A stretch of DNA of 64,000 nucleotides from SVFI01 sp045535935. Its GTDB lineage: Bacteria; Bacillota; Clostridia; Lachnospirales; Lachnospiraceae. Shown piece by piece: positions 25,362-33,984 of this stretch (its first letter is position 1; every line of letters starts with the position of its first letter). The translations under genes were made by a program, and so were the position numbers. Under the pieces are notes generated by a model that saw only the letters and a list, made by a program, of their open reading frames with translations, was not told the DNA's origin and searched no databases. Where the stretch lies: positions 46,880 to 110,879 of the forward strand of contig JAZSMO010000030.1 of assembly GCA_045535935.1 (NCBI GenBank), read 5' to 3'.

Positions 25362-26095
25362 TAGGAAAATTGCGGTGCTGTTTTTACATACTCCGTAGCC
25401 CACTCGGTGATACCGTTATCCTCAAAAAAAGTGATTTCCGACGTATCGCTGTAGCCGCGCCAGAGATAGACATAGCCTTCGTGGAGACGGAGTGAGAATT
25501 GATAGTGATGACCGTATTTTTCCGGGAAATAGAGTCGTACCATATCCGTATGTAAAAACGGCTCCTCAGCATTTTCGTACCAGTCCATGCATTTCTTTAT
25601 CTGTGTTTCGTCTGTGATCGGGGTCAGTGACCGGCAAAGCTCTAAAAGCTCGGAAAGAGATTGCTTGGAGGAAATTTTTGTGCCCTGCGGCGAGTTTGTT
25701 TTTATATAATAGCAGATGTCACCATCGTCTACAAATACTGTCTGCGGCTCCGTGTTCCAAAGAACAGAGACGATCAGATTGCAATGTATGAAATAGATTC
25801 CGACAATAGCAGCAGGAATCAGAATACCTGCAGAAATGGCTGCTATTTTTGCCTTGAGAGGCTTTTTCAAGAGAAAGAGGACGAGCACAGCCATAACAGC
25901 AAGTAGAACGGATGCGGCAAACAAGCGTCCGTAGCTTTGCGGTTCGTTGAGATTGGTTAGCCATGGGTTACTGAAATTTCGAAGGAGATTGTTGATTCTG
26001 GGATTGAAAAAGTTATCGATGACATTGGCAATCAGAGTGGCAAAGATCCAGAATATGATCCAGTCTTTTTTATTTAAGCTTCTCAGTTTTTTCAT
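25358..26095 (-). CDS. Membrane protein of the ECF sigma operon, unknown function (distal gene)
   Basis: A 245-aa protein with about three membrane helices (about 12-28, 58-76, 85-108) and an extracytoplasmic domain (about 115-245) rich in aromatic residues. I do not recognise the family. Its start overlaps the stop of the preceding gene by four bases, so it is co-translated with it and with the ECF sigma gene. It might sense an envelope signal for the sigma factor; this is inference from position. Confidence 0.65.
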   Translation of the reverse strand: MKKLRSLNKKDWIIFWIFATLIANVIDNFFNPRINNLLRNFSNPWLTNLNEPQSYGRLFAASVLLAVMAVLVLFLLKKPLKAKIAAISAGILIPAAIVGIYFIHCNLIVSVLWNTEPQTVFVDDGDICYYIKTNSPQGTKISSKQSLSELLELCRSLTPITDETQIKKCMDWYENAEEPFLHTDMVRLYFPEKYGHHYQFSLRLHEGYVYLWRGYSDTSEITFFEDNGITEWATEYVKTAPQFSY

Positions 26096-26958
26096 TTTTC
26101 CACCTCCGTCACTTCTGTCGCTTCTCCGGTAAAAGTACTACCATCCGGAAATTTGTTTTCTTCGATAAACTCCTTGATCACCTGAGCAAATTCCGGAGAC
26201 AGACTCCATGTTTTTCCCTGTTCGGTTGCGAGGTACTGCTTTTCATAATTGACATAGTAAAGTCCGTAGCGCAGATTTCCATAGTAGACACCGACATTTG
26301 CTTCTTTTTCAAAATCACGGGTAACCTCAACCGGCTTTGTGTCATCAAAAAAGGAAGCGGCAAGCGTTTGTGACAAATCACTGTTACCGGTGCTACGCCC
26401 GCCGTGCTCATTATAAAGAAAGAAGGAAATCGAATCTGTCTGTCGCAGAGCTTCGTTGTCGGCGACCGCCTTGGCATTGACTGCGTAGGCAGAGCCGATG
26501 CAAAGCAGAATAATAGCACACCAGCAACCTGAAAATTTCATAAAGCGTTGCAGAGTGAATACTCTTTTGTCGCCTGTAAAATAAGCAAGGGATCCGTAGA
26601 TGGCGCCGCCGATCAGTATGGTCGTTATCGTTTCTGCAATCAGTGTGGCGAGCATACTGTGCGGGAAAAATTCAGTGAGCCATCCGCAGTAATAGCTGTT
26701 CCATCGCCCCGGAGCGTCGGTACCGATCAGAAAAACATAGATGGTTTCGGTAATCTTATAAGGAATGGCGGTAATCAGTTTGGTTGGGAAAAAAGTGTCG
26801 GACACATAATTGTGGCTGTAAAGACCCATAATGAGACCGACAAGGGTAAAGACCACGATGCGGAAAGTTCCGGCTTTGAACTTTGTTACCCGTTCAATTA
26901 ATTTATTGTCGTCCCCCTGATAGATAATTTCAGGGAGTAAGATTTTATCCTGTTCCAT
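26092..26958 (-). CDS. Membrane protein of the ECF sigma operon, unknown function (proximal gene)
   Basis: A 288-aa protein with a cytoplasmic N-terminus (about 1-32), four predicted helices (about 33-52, 60-80, 105-130, 148-168) and an extracytoplasmic C-terminal domain of about 110 residues. GGAGAGGAG supports ATG 26958 over an in-frame start at 27051 that would overlap the sigma gene. It begins 25 bp after the sigma gene and overlaps the next gene by four bases. It has the right place for an anti-sigma factor, but I see no zinc-containing anti-sigma motif. Confidence 0.65.
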   Translation of the reverse strand: MEQDKILLPEIIYQGDDNKLIERVTKFKAGTFRIVVFTLVGLIMGLYSHNYVSDTFFPTKLITAIPYKITETIYVFLIGTDAPGRWNSYYCGWLTEFFPHSMLATLIAETITTILIGGAIYGSLAYFTGDKRVFTLQRFMKFSGCWCAIILLCIGSAYAVNAKAVADNEALRQTDSISFFLYNEHGGRSTGNSDLSQTLAASFFDDTKPVEVTRDFEKEANVGVYYGNLRYGLYYVNYEKQYLATEQGKTWSLSPEFAQVIKEFIEENKFPDGSTFTGEATEVTEVEK

Positions 26959-26983
26959 AAAGGGATTCTCCTCTCCAGAAAAA

Positions 26984-27475
26984 TTATTGCTTAGTTTCGT
27001 AAATTTTGCGGAATTTCTGTCTGGCGCGGTAAAGTCGGCTTTTGACAACATCCGCAGTCAGATTCATAATCCTGGCAATTTCTTCATAAGAAAGCTCCTC
27101 GAAATCACGCAGAAGGAGTAGGGTTCGTTCTGTCTCCGCAAGACACATAAGACATTGTCTCACATAAGTGGTCTCTTCCTGTTTGATTATTTCCTGTTCG
27201 GGGAGGTTTTCACTGATATCCGATAGCGGTTTCCATTCCTGCTCCTCCAATAGAAGGGGATGTTTTTTTCGTGCATAGGTTAAAAAGACATTGCGCGCAA
27301 TCCGTAGTGCCCAGGTTCGAACACTGGCCTGTTCGCGGAATTTATCTAAATGCAGAAACATTCGCAAAAACACTTCTTGACTTAAATCTTCTGCCAGCTG
27401 CACATCTTTTGTCATGTATACCAGATATCCGTAAACTGCGTCCCTGCTCTCCTCATAAGCAGTCGCAAACTTCAT
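26984..27475 (-). CDS. ECF-type RNA polymerase sigma factor
   Basis: A 163-aa sigma-70 family protein with region 2 (YLVYMTKDVQLAEDLSQEVFLRMF; TWALRIARNVFLTYARKK) and region 4 (LLLLRDFEELSYEEIARIM...VVKSRLYRARQKFRKIY). ECF factors respond to envelope signals through membrane anti-sigmas. It heads a three-gene operon with two membrane proteins. An ECF-type promoter upstream suggests autoregulation. Confidence 0.93.
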   Translation of the reverse strand: MKFATAYEESRDAVYGYLVYMTKDVQLAEDLSQEVFLRMFLHLDKFREQASVRTWALRIARNVFLTYARKKHPLLLEEQEWKPLSDISENLPEQEIIKQEETTYVRQCLMCLAETERTLLLLRDFEELSYEEIARIMNLTADVVKSRLYRARQKFRKIYETKQ

Positions 27476-27524
27476 ATGACATCATACCTTTCTCTTGGGG
27501 TGTAAAATCGATTTCATATATATA

Positions 27525-27550
27525 GACTACACCAATTCCGTAAAAGTTAC
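27525..27550 (-). promoter_or_regulatory. Candidate ECF-type promoter of the sigma operon
   Basis: On the minus strand GTAAC and GTAGTC are 15 bases apart, about 50-75 bases before the sigma start. The form recalls ECF promoters with an AAC -35 core and a CGTC-like -10. Confidence 0.35.
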
Positions 27551-27579
27551 GAAAAAAAATAGGGTTTTTTCCATTCTTA

Positions 27580-27588
27580 TGGTATGAT
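27580..27588 (+). promoter_or_regulatory. Candidate extended -10 promoter for the GNAT gene
   Basis: TGGTATGAT is an extended -10 (TGn plus TATGAT) about 30 bases before the GNAT start. No good -35 is visible. Confidence 0.35.
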
Positions 27589-27618
27589 AGATAAAAATGG
27601 AAAAATGGGGTATTTTTT

Positions 27619-28065
27619 ATGGAATTTATTCGCAATTTCTATGATATGGATTTGAAACGAGTCATGAAAATCTGGTACGACGGAAATTTAGAGGCGCATG
27701 ATTTCGTGGATTCTTCCTATTGGGACAGAAATTTTGGATTTGTGTCAAGATTATTGCCCCGCTCAGAAGTATATGTATATGAGATCGACGGTTATGTGGC
27801 CGGGTTTGTCGGTGTGGAAGAAGGTTACATACAAGGCCTTTTTGTGGACAAGGATTATCGCGGACAGGGCATCGGAACAAAGCTTTTACGGTATGTCTCC
27901 GAGATTTATGAAAAAATAGAGCTTCACGTGTTTGAGAATAATTACGGTGCGGTCTGTTTTTATGAAAATAAGCATTTTATGAAAATTGACGAGCAGGTGA
28001 ATGAGGATATCGGTGAAGTAGAGTATCATATGGTGTACCTTCGCCCGAAAAAAGAGGATGAGTAA
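27619..28065 (+). CDS. GNAT-family N-acetyltransferase
   Basis: A 148-aa GNAT fold. The acetyl-CoA binding loop RGQGIGTKLL is preceded by a beta-strand GYIQGLFVDKDYRG, and the FYENKHF motif near the C-terminus is typical. Closest in feel to the YjaB group; the acceptor is unknown. It has only a weak ribosome site and starts a short plus-strand run with the HAD and flippase genes. Confidence 0.85.
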   Translation: MEFIRNFYDMDLKRVMKIWYDGNLEAHDFVDSSYWDRNFGFVSRLLPRSEVYVYEIDGYVAGFVGVEEGYIQGLFVDKDYRGQGIGTKLLRYVSEIYEKIELHVFENNYGAVCFYENKHFMKIDEQVNEDIGEVEYHMVYLRPKKEDE

Positions 28066-28088
28066 CCGTCAGAAAGGGAGAATATACG

Positions 28089-28724
28089 ATGAAAAAAGGG
28101 ATTTTATTTGATCTTGACGGAACACTTTGGGACAGTGCGCAGGCGGTGGTGGATTCATGGAATGTGGTGATTGACAAAATGCCGGATTTCCACAAACGTA
28201 TTACGGTGGAGGATATGGAATCGCTCATGGGAAAGACGATGGACGATATTGCATATACTTATTTCAATACCGTAAGCCGCAAACGGGCACTGGAGATTTT
28301 ACAAGCATGCATGGATTACGAAAATGAGTACTTGGAACAGGTGGGAGGAATTCTTTATCCAAAGCTCGGCGAGGTTTTGGAGGATTTGTCGAAGGATTAT
28401 TTTCTTGCGATTGTCAGCAACTGTCAGAGCGGGTATATCGAAGCATTCTTGAAGTATCACGGATTAGGAAAGTATTTCGATGACTTTGAGTGCTTCGGGA
28501 ATACGAAGCAGGAAAAAGATGCGAACATTCGTCTGGTAGCAGAACGCAATAAGCTTTCACAGGCGTTTTATATCGGCGATGTCCTCGGCGATTACCTTTC
28601 GGCAACAAAAGCCGGTTTTACGTTTGTGCATGCTGCATACGGTTTCGGCGATGTTCCGCAGGCCGAATATCGGATACAGAATCTGACAGAAATCCGCAGT
28701 GTTGCGGAGCAGATTTTCAAATAA
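28089..28724 (+). CDS. HAD-superfamily phosphatase
   Basis: A 211-aa HAD hydrolase. Motif I is FDLDGTLWDS (residues about 7-16), motif II Ser is in IVSNCQSGY, and motif IV is YIGDVLGDY. A helical cap lies between about 20 and 90, as in phosphoglycolate phosphatase-like subfamily I enzymes. The substrate cannot be read from sequence. Ribosome site AAAGGGAG; 23 bp after the GNAT gene. Confidence 0.88.
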   Translation: MKKGILFDLDGTLWDSAQAVVDSWNVVIDKMPDFHKRITVEDMESLMGKTMDDIAYTYFNTVSRKRALEILQACMDYENEYLEQVGGILYPKLGEVLEDLSKDYFLAIVSNCQSGYIEAFLKYHGLGKYFDDFECFGNTKQEKDANIRLVAERNKLSQAFYIGDVLGDYLSATKAGFTFVHAAYGFGDVPQAEYRIQNLTEIRSVAEQIFK

Positions 28725-28742
28725 AACTGACGGGAGAAAAAA

Positions 28743-30371
28743 ATGAGTCAGAGTAGCAAAAAAGATGGATTTGTAATGCAGGCCGGTATTTTGGCTATGG
28801 CCGGCATTATTGTCCGCATCATCGGAATTTTATATCGTTCTCCGCTTACGGGAATTATCGGCGATGAAGGAAACGGGTACTATAGCAGTGCTTACAATAT
28901 TTATACGATTATCCTTTTGATTTCATCCTACAGTATTCCGTCTGCAATCTCCAAGGTAATTGCGCAGCGGCTGGCACTCCGTGAGTACAGAAATGCGCAC
29001 AGGATTTTTCATTGTGCGATCATTTATGTGGTCGTGGTGGGCGGAATTGCCAGTCTGTTTACGTTTTTCGGAGCCGGATTGTTAGTGGAGGACAACTCCA
29101 AGGTGGTGCTTCAGGTGTTTGCACCGACTATCTTCCTTTCGGGACTTCTCGGTGTATTGCGCGGCTATTTTCAGGCCCACCGGACCATGCTGCAGACTTC
29201 GGTCTCCCAGATTTTGGAACAGATATTAAATGCGGTTGTCAGTCTTCTGGCAGCACATCTTTTGATTCAGATCGTGCTCACGCAGAGCGAAACGACACAG
29301 GCGATTTATGGAGCAGTCGGAAGTGCGCTCGGAACCGGAAGCGGTGTGCTTATCGCTCTCTTGTTTATGTGGGCGGTGTACGGTCTCAACCGGGGACTCA
29401 TTATGAAAAGAGTAAGGGGTGATGTCAAACATGCAGAGCTCTCTTACGGTCAGATTTTCGGTATTATTTTCAGTATGGTAACACCGTTTATCTTAAGTAC
29501 GTTTATCTACAATTTTTCAACCTCTCTGAACCAGACCATTTATACAAAAGTCATGATGTATGTCATGCATCTTCCGGAGGCAGAAATTGCTGTAAATTAC
29601 GGTGTTTTTGCAGGAAAAGCAGTGGTGATTTCAAATATTCCGATTGCGATTGCATCCTCCATGTCGGCGGCGATGATTCCGAGTATTTCCGCGTCTTATG
29701 CGCAGGGCGACAAAGAAAAAACGCATCATCAGGTGCATGTTGCCGTGCAGACGACGATGCTGATCTCCATTCCGTGTGCGTTTGGTATGCTTGCGCTGGC
29801 GCAGCCGATTACGGAGCTTTTGTTCCCGCAAAAGGAGTCCTTGGCTCTTGCGTCCGCACTTCTTCGGGTTATCAGTATATCGATTATTTTTTACGCTCTG
29901 TCGACACTGACCAATGCCGTGCTTCAGGGAATAGGAAAGGTGAATGCGCCGGTGATCAATGCGGCGGCTGCGTTGCTTGTGCAGACAATCGTGCTTGTAC
30001 TTTTGTTGGCTTACACAGATTTATCACTCTATGCGCTCGCTGTTGCAATGGTCGTATATTCGTTCCTGATGTGTGTTCTAAACAATATTGTTGTGCGCAA
30101 GACTCTCCGCTATCGTCAGGAAATGGTCAAAACGTTTTTCAAACCAATTCTTTCTGCCGTTGTAATGGGAGTGGCGGCGTACTATGTGTATAAGGTAGTT
30201 TATATGCTGGTTCCGGTAAATATCATTGCGTTGCTTCCGGCTGTTTTTGTGGCTGTGATTATCTATTTCACACTTGTGATTAAAACGGGAGCACTCTCGG
30301 AGGAAGAACTTGTCCATATACCGAAGGGCGGACTGATTGTAAGAATGGCAAAGAAATTACATCTGCTCTAA
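28743..30371 (+). CDS. MurJ/SpoVB-like lipid-linked oligosaccharide flippase
   Basis: A 542-aa protein with about 14 membrane helices. The start (MQAGILAMAGIIVRIIGILYRSPL in part) and the YNIYTIILLISSYSIPSAISK segment are typical of the SpoVB/YtgP branch of the MVF/MOP superfamily. Such proteins flip lipid II or related carriers for peptidoglycan, including the spore cortex. The exact paralogue (MurJ versus SpoVB) cannot be decided here. It lies 18 bp after the HAD gene. Confidence 0.85.
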   Translation: MSQSSKKDGFVMQAGILAMAGIIVRIIGILYRSPLTGIIGDEGNGYYSSAYNIYTIILLISSYSIPSAISKVIAQRLALREYRNAHRIFHCAIIYVVVVGGIASLFTFFGAGLLVEDNSKVVLQVFAPTIFLSGLLGVLRGYFQAHRTMLQTSVSQILEQILNAVVSLLAAHLLIQIVLTQSETTQAIYGAVGSALGTGSGVLIALLFMWAVYGLNRGLIMKRVRGDVKHAELSYGQIFGIIFSMVTPFILSTFIYNFSTSLNQTIYTKVMMYVMHLPEAEIAVNYGVFAGKAVVISNIPIAIASSMSAAMIPSISASYAQGDKEKTHHQVHVAVQTTMLISIPCAFGMLALAQPITELLFPQKESLALASALLRVISISIIFYALSTLTNAVLQGIGKVNAPVINAAAALLVQTIVLVLLLAYTDLSLYALAVAMVVYSFLMCVLNNIVVRKTLRYRQEMVKTFFKPILSAVVMGVAAYYVYKVVYMLVPVNIIALLPAVFVAVIIYFTLVIKTGALSEEELVHIPKGGLIVRMAKKLHLL

Positions 30372-30387
30372 AAAAGGATGGCATAAA

Positions 30388-32196
30388 ATGTTAAAAAAAG
30401 AGATCATAAGCAGATTGCAGAAATTGAAGAAAGCAATGGAGGAAGAAAGCATTGCGGTATATATCATTCCGATGAATGATTTTCACGGCTCGGAGTATAT
30501 CGGGGATTATTTTAAGCAGATTCGGTATTTTTCCGGTTTTACAGGCTCTGCGGGAACGCTGGTGGTGACCGCAGACGAGGTGTGCTTGTGGACAGACGGA
30601 AGATATTTTATTCAGGCCGGGCAGGAGCTTTCGGGAACCGGCATTGTACTTCAGAGAATGGGAGAAAAGAATGTTCCGACTCTTGCAGAATATGTGAATA
30701 CTTATATGAAAAAAAGCGGTCAAAGCGATGCGAAATACATCGGATTTGACGGACGGTTAGTCAGTGCTTCCTTTGTAAATAAACTGGACGATTGTGAATT
30801 GGTGAAAAGTCGTGATCTTACGGGGAAAATATGGGATGCAGACGTTGTTGAGAAAAGGCCGCAATTTCCCAAAGAGCCGGTATGGATTTTGGATGAGACA
30901 TATACGGGAGAATCGGTGCAAAGCAAGCTTGAGCGCATTCGTCATGATATGGAAAAAGCAGGTGCGGACTGTCTGATTTTGACGACGCTGGATGATATTG
31001 CATGGCTGACAAATCTTCGCGGCGGGGATATCGCTTACAATCCGGTCTTTTTGTCCTATATGATTTTGACACAAACAGATGCGCTTTTGTATGGTGAGAC
31101 AGAGGACCCGGATATCTGCGCATATCTGAAACATTGCGGTATTGTGAAAAAGTCCTACGATGATTTTTACAAAGAACTTTCTCTTATTTCAGAAAACATG
31201 ACGGTCTGGGTGGATGAGGCCGGCGCAAGTTACCATGTGGTAACCACTATTCCGAAGCAATGTAAAAAAATAACAAAAATAAATCCTGTCATACATTGCA
31301 AGGCAGTGAAAAACCAAACAGAGATAGAAAATATGCGAAAAGCGCACAGAAAGGATGCAGTAGCGGTTACAAAGTTCATCCATTGGATAAAGACCAGAAT
31401 CTGCACGGGATTGGAAGCGGCAACAGAGATTACGGCGGCAGAAAAACTGGAAGAGTTTCGCAGACAGCAGGAAAATTATCTCGGTCCGAGCTTTGCTCCG
31501 ATTGTAGCCTATGCAGAGCATGGTGCGATTGTACATTACAGTGCAGATGATGCTTCCGATGTCAGTTTAAAGAACTGCAGCTTTTTGCTTGTGGACACCG
31601 GAGGCCATTACATGGAAGGAACAACGGATATTACCAGGACGATTGCCATGGGCGCTCTGACGGATGAGCAGAAAAAGCATTATACAGCGGTGCTGCAGGG
31701 GAATCTCAGACTGATGAATGCCCGTTTTAAGAAAGGGTTAATGGGTGCTAACTTAGATTACCTGGCCAGAGAGCCGCTTTACCGCATGGGACTGGATTTT
31801 AATCACGGAACGGGACACGGAGTCGGTTATCTTTTGAATGTGCATGAGGGGCCGAATGCCTTCCGTATGCGGCAGGATGCAGAAGGAGTGTTTGAGGAAG
31901 GAATGGTTACCTCCGACGAACCGGGATTATATTTCGAGGGAAAGTACGGAATCCGATTGGAAAATCTGATTGTCTGCATGAAGGATCAGGAGACAGCATA
32001 TGGTCTGTTTTTAAAGTTTGAGCCATTGACACTGGTACCTTTTGATTCGGAAGCAATTGATATGACAATGTTGACAGAGGAAGATAAAAAGTTACTGGTA
32101 ACTTACCATCAGATAGTGTATGAGGCTGTTGCGAAAGAGTTAAATGAAGACGAGCGCATATGGCTGAAAAAGTATATGGGAGAGATAGCAGGATGA
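30388..32196 (+). CDS. pepP: Xaa-Pro aminopeptidase (M24B)
   Basis: A 602-aa three-domain aminopeptidase P: two creatinase-type domains (about 1-310) and a catalytic pita-bread domain. Metal ligands are visible: Asp in VDTGGHY, Asp in GTTDITR, His in NHGTGHGVG, Glu in SDEPGLY and Glu in IRLENL. It releases N-terminal residues before proline, in the cytoplasm. The size matches the long eukaryote-like form common in Clostridia. It ends four bases inside glpK. Confidence 0.93.
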   Translation: MLKKEIISRLQKLKKAMEEESIAVYIIPMNDFHGSEYIGDYFKQIRYFSGFTGSAGTLVVTADEVCLWTDGRYFIQAGQELSGTGIVLQRMGEKNVPTLAEYVNTYMKKSGQSDAKYIGFDGRLVSASFVNKLDDCELVKSRDLTGKIWDADVVEKRPQFPKEPVWILDETYTGESVQSKLERIRHDMEKAGADCLILTTLDDIAWLTNLRGGDIAYNPVFLSYMILTQTDALLYGETEDPDICAYLKHCGIVKKSYDDFYKELSLISENMTVWVDEAGASYHVVTTIPKQCKKITKINPVIHCKAVKNQTEIENMRKAHRKDAVAVTKFIHWIKTRICTGLEAATEITAAEKLEEFRRQQENYLGPSFAPIVAYAEHGAIVHYSADDASDVSLKNCSFLLVDTGGHYMEGTTDITRTIAMGALTDEQKKHYTAVLQGNLRLMNARFKKGLMGANLDYLAREPLYRMGLDFNHGTGHGVGYLLNVHEGPNAFRMRQDAEGVFEEGMVTSDEPGLYFEGKYGIRLENLIVCMKDQETAYGLFLKFEPLTLVPFDSEAIDMTMLTEEDKKLLVTYHQIVYEAVAKELNEDERIWLKKYMGEIAG

Positions 32197-33713
32197 AAGA
32201 ATACATCATGGCACTGGATCAGGGGACGACGAGTTCCCGTTGTATTTTGTTTGATAAACAGGGGAATATCCGTGCGAAAGCACAGAAAGAGTACACGCAG
32301 ATTTATCCTAAGCCGGGCTGGGTGGAGCATGATCCGAAAGAGATCTGGTCTTCTCAGTACAGTGTTATGGCGGAGGCCATGGCGCTTCTTTCCGAGGACG
32401 AAAAAGTAGCGGCTATCGGCATTACAAATCAGCGAGAGACAACCATCATATGGGACAGGAAAACCGGAGAACCGATCCACAATGCCATTGTGTGGCAGTG
32501 CCGCAGAACAGCAGAGCAAATTGATCAAATGAAGGAGACAGAACCGGAGCTTTGCGCTTATATCACGGAAAAGACTGGATTGATACCGGACGCTTATTTC
32601 TCTGCCACAAAGATTGCATGGATACTAAATCATGTGGAAGGAGCAAGGGAGCGCGCCGAGAGAGGGGAGCTTCTGTTCGGGACTGTGGATACGTGGCTTA
32701 TTTACAATCTGACAGGGGGTAAAGTGCATGTGACAGATTATACCAATGCTTCCCGCACGATGCTGTTTGATATTCATGCACTTACATGGGACAAGAAGAT
32801 ATTAGATTATTTTGGAATTCCGGAAAAAATGCTTCCCAAGGTAAAAGCGAGCAGCTGCGTGTACGGTCATGCCAATCTCGGATCGCTCGGAGAATCTATA
32901 CCGATTGCAGGAGCTGCGGGAGACCAGCAGGCGGCGTTATTCGGGCAATGTGGATTTGAAAAGGGAGATGCTAAAAATACATATGGTACCGGATGCTTTC
33001 TTTTAATGAATACCGGATCTGAAGCTGTGTGTTCTAAGGCCGGGCTTCTTACGACTGTTGCGGCAAGCAGAGAAGGAGAAACGAATTTGGACGGAGCGGT
33101 GGAATATGCACTGGAGGGCAGTGTGTTTGTTGCGGGAGCCGCCGTGCAGTGGCTGCGTGACGGAATTGAAATGATTGAAAAAGCGCCGCAAACACAGCAG
33201 CTTTGTGAGAGTGTTCCGGATACAAAGGGTGTTTATCTGGTTCCTGCTTTTGCAGGTTTGGGAGCCCCTTATTGGAATCCGCACGCCAGAGGAATGATGG
33301 TCGGAATTACGAGCGGATGCAAAAGAGAGCATTTTGTCCGTGCCACATTGGAATCGATTGCTTATCAGACCGATGATCTTCTGACTGCCATGAAAAAGGA
33401 CGCAAAACTTGCTTTGACGCAGGTTAAGGTGGACGGCGGAGCAAGTGCAAATGATTTCCTTATGCAGTTTCAGGCAGATCTTTTGGGAAGTGACGTGCTG
33501 CGTCCGAAATGTATTGAGACAACAGCACTCGGTGCGGCTTATTTGGCGGGGTTAGCAGTAGGTTATTGGAAAAACAAGAAGGAAATCAAAGAAAACTGGC
33601 AGTTGGATAAAGAGTTCTGTCCGATTATGGAAGAGGAAGAGAGAGAAATGCGAAGAAAAGGCTGGAAGAAGGCTGTTCGCACAGCACTTTTCTGGGCGCA
33701 GGAGGAAGCGTGA
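32193..33713 (+). CDS. glpK: Glycerol kinase
   Basis: A 506-aa FGGY-family kinase making sn-glycerol-3-phosphate. ALDQGTTSSRCILFD near the N-terminus, GTVDTWLIYNLTGG and the C-terminal KVDGGASANDFLMQFQADLL are diagnostic. ATG 32193 overlaps the pepP stop (ATGA), replacing the annotation-tempting ATG at 32160. No glpF or glpD is nearby, so the coupling to an aminopeptidase is unusual. Confidence 0.95.
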   Translation: MKEYIMALDQGTTSSRCILFDKQGNIRAKAQKEYTQIYPKPGWVEHDPKEIWSSQYSVMAEAMALLSEDEKVAAIGITNQRETTIIWDRKTGEPIHNAIVWQCRRTAEQIDQMKETEPELCAYITEKTGLIPDAYFSATKIAWILNHVEGARERAERGELLFGTVDTWLIYNLTGGKVHVTDYTNASRTMLFDIHALTWDKKILDYFGIPEKMLPKVKASSCVYGHANLGSLGESIPIAGAAGDQQAALFGQCGFEKGDAKNTYGTGCFLLMNTGSEAVCSKAGLLTTVAASREGETNLDGAVEYALEGSVFVAGAAVQWLRDGIEMIEKAPQTQQLCESVPDTKGVYLVPAFAGLGAPYWNPHARGMMVGITSGCKREHFVRATLESIAYQTDDLLTAMKKDAKLALTQVKVDGGASANDFLMQFQADLLGSDVLRPKCIETTALGAAYLAGLAVGYWKNKKEIKENWQLDKEFCPIMEEEEREMRRKGWKKAVRTALFWAQEEA

Positions 33714-33973
33714 TGATAGAGTCAAATAAAATTTCCGTGCAGTATATAAAAAAAGTGGAATATACCGGAGGATATCAGGGGATGCGCTATATGCTTCGCA
33801 AGGTCAGCGGAGAAGAGATGGAAGTCTTTGCCTGGCCGGAGCCTCTTTGCTTTTCCAAGGCGGACAAAGAAACAATGGACAAAAAAAAATTCCCCCTTAC
33901 CTTTGAAGGTAAGGAGGAAGCTGTCAACTGGCTGAATCAAACATATCAGGAAAAATATGCTAATGGGAATTAG
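33713..33973 (+). CDS. Small hypothetical protein coupled to glpK
   Basis: An 86-aa charged soluble protein I do not recognise. The ATG shares the last base of the glpK stop codon, implying translational coupling. It has a beta-rich start (MIESNKISVQYIKKVEY) and a helical end (EEAVNWLNQTYQEKY). Its 3' half contains a perfect minus-strand terminator and its end overlaps the convergent esterase gene by 14 bp, which constrains the coding sequence and leaves some doubt that it is expressed. Confidence 0.6.
   Translation: MIESNKISVQYIKKVEYTGGYQGMRYMLRKVSGEEMEVFAWPEPLCFSKADKETMDKKKFPLTFEGKEEAVNWLNQTYQEKYANGN
33881..33919 (-). terminator. Minus-strand terminator inside the small glpK-linked ORF
   Basis: CCTTACCTT and AAGGTAAGG form a nine-base stem with a two-base loop, extended by TTCC/GGAA. 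On the minus strand it is followed by nine T. It terminates the esterase transcript coming from the right. Confidence 0.85.
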
Positions 33974-33984
33974 CGTATTTTCCT
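33948..33984. terminator. Long hairpin at the overlapping ends of convergent genes
   Basis: AGGAAAAATATGCTAAT pairs with ATTAGCGTATTTTCCT (one bulge, one G-T) around GGGA. It covers the last codons of both convergent genes and has A/T runs in each direction. Confidence 0.65.

Noticed and set aside
24690..27475. Prophage or integrative element around the ToxN locus
   Set aside because: No integrase, recombinase, tRNA target or flanking direct repeats were found; only the toxin gene looks A+T-rich.
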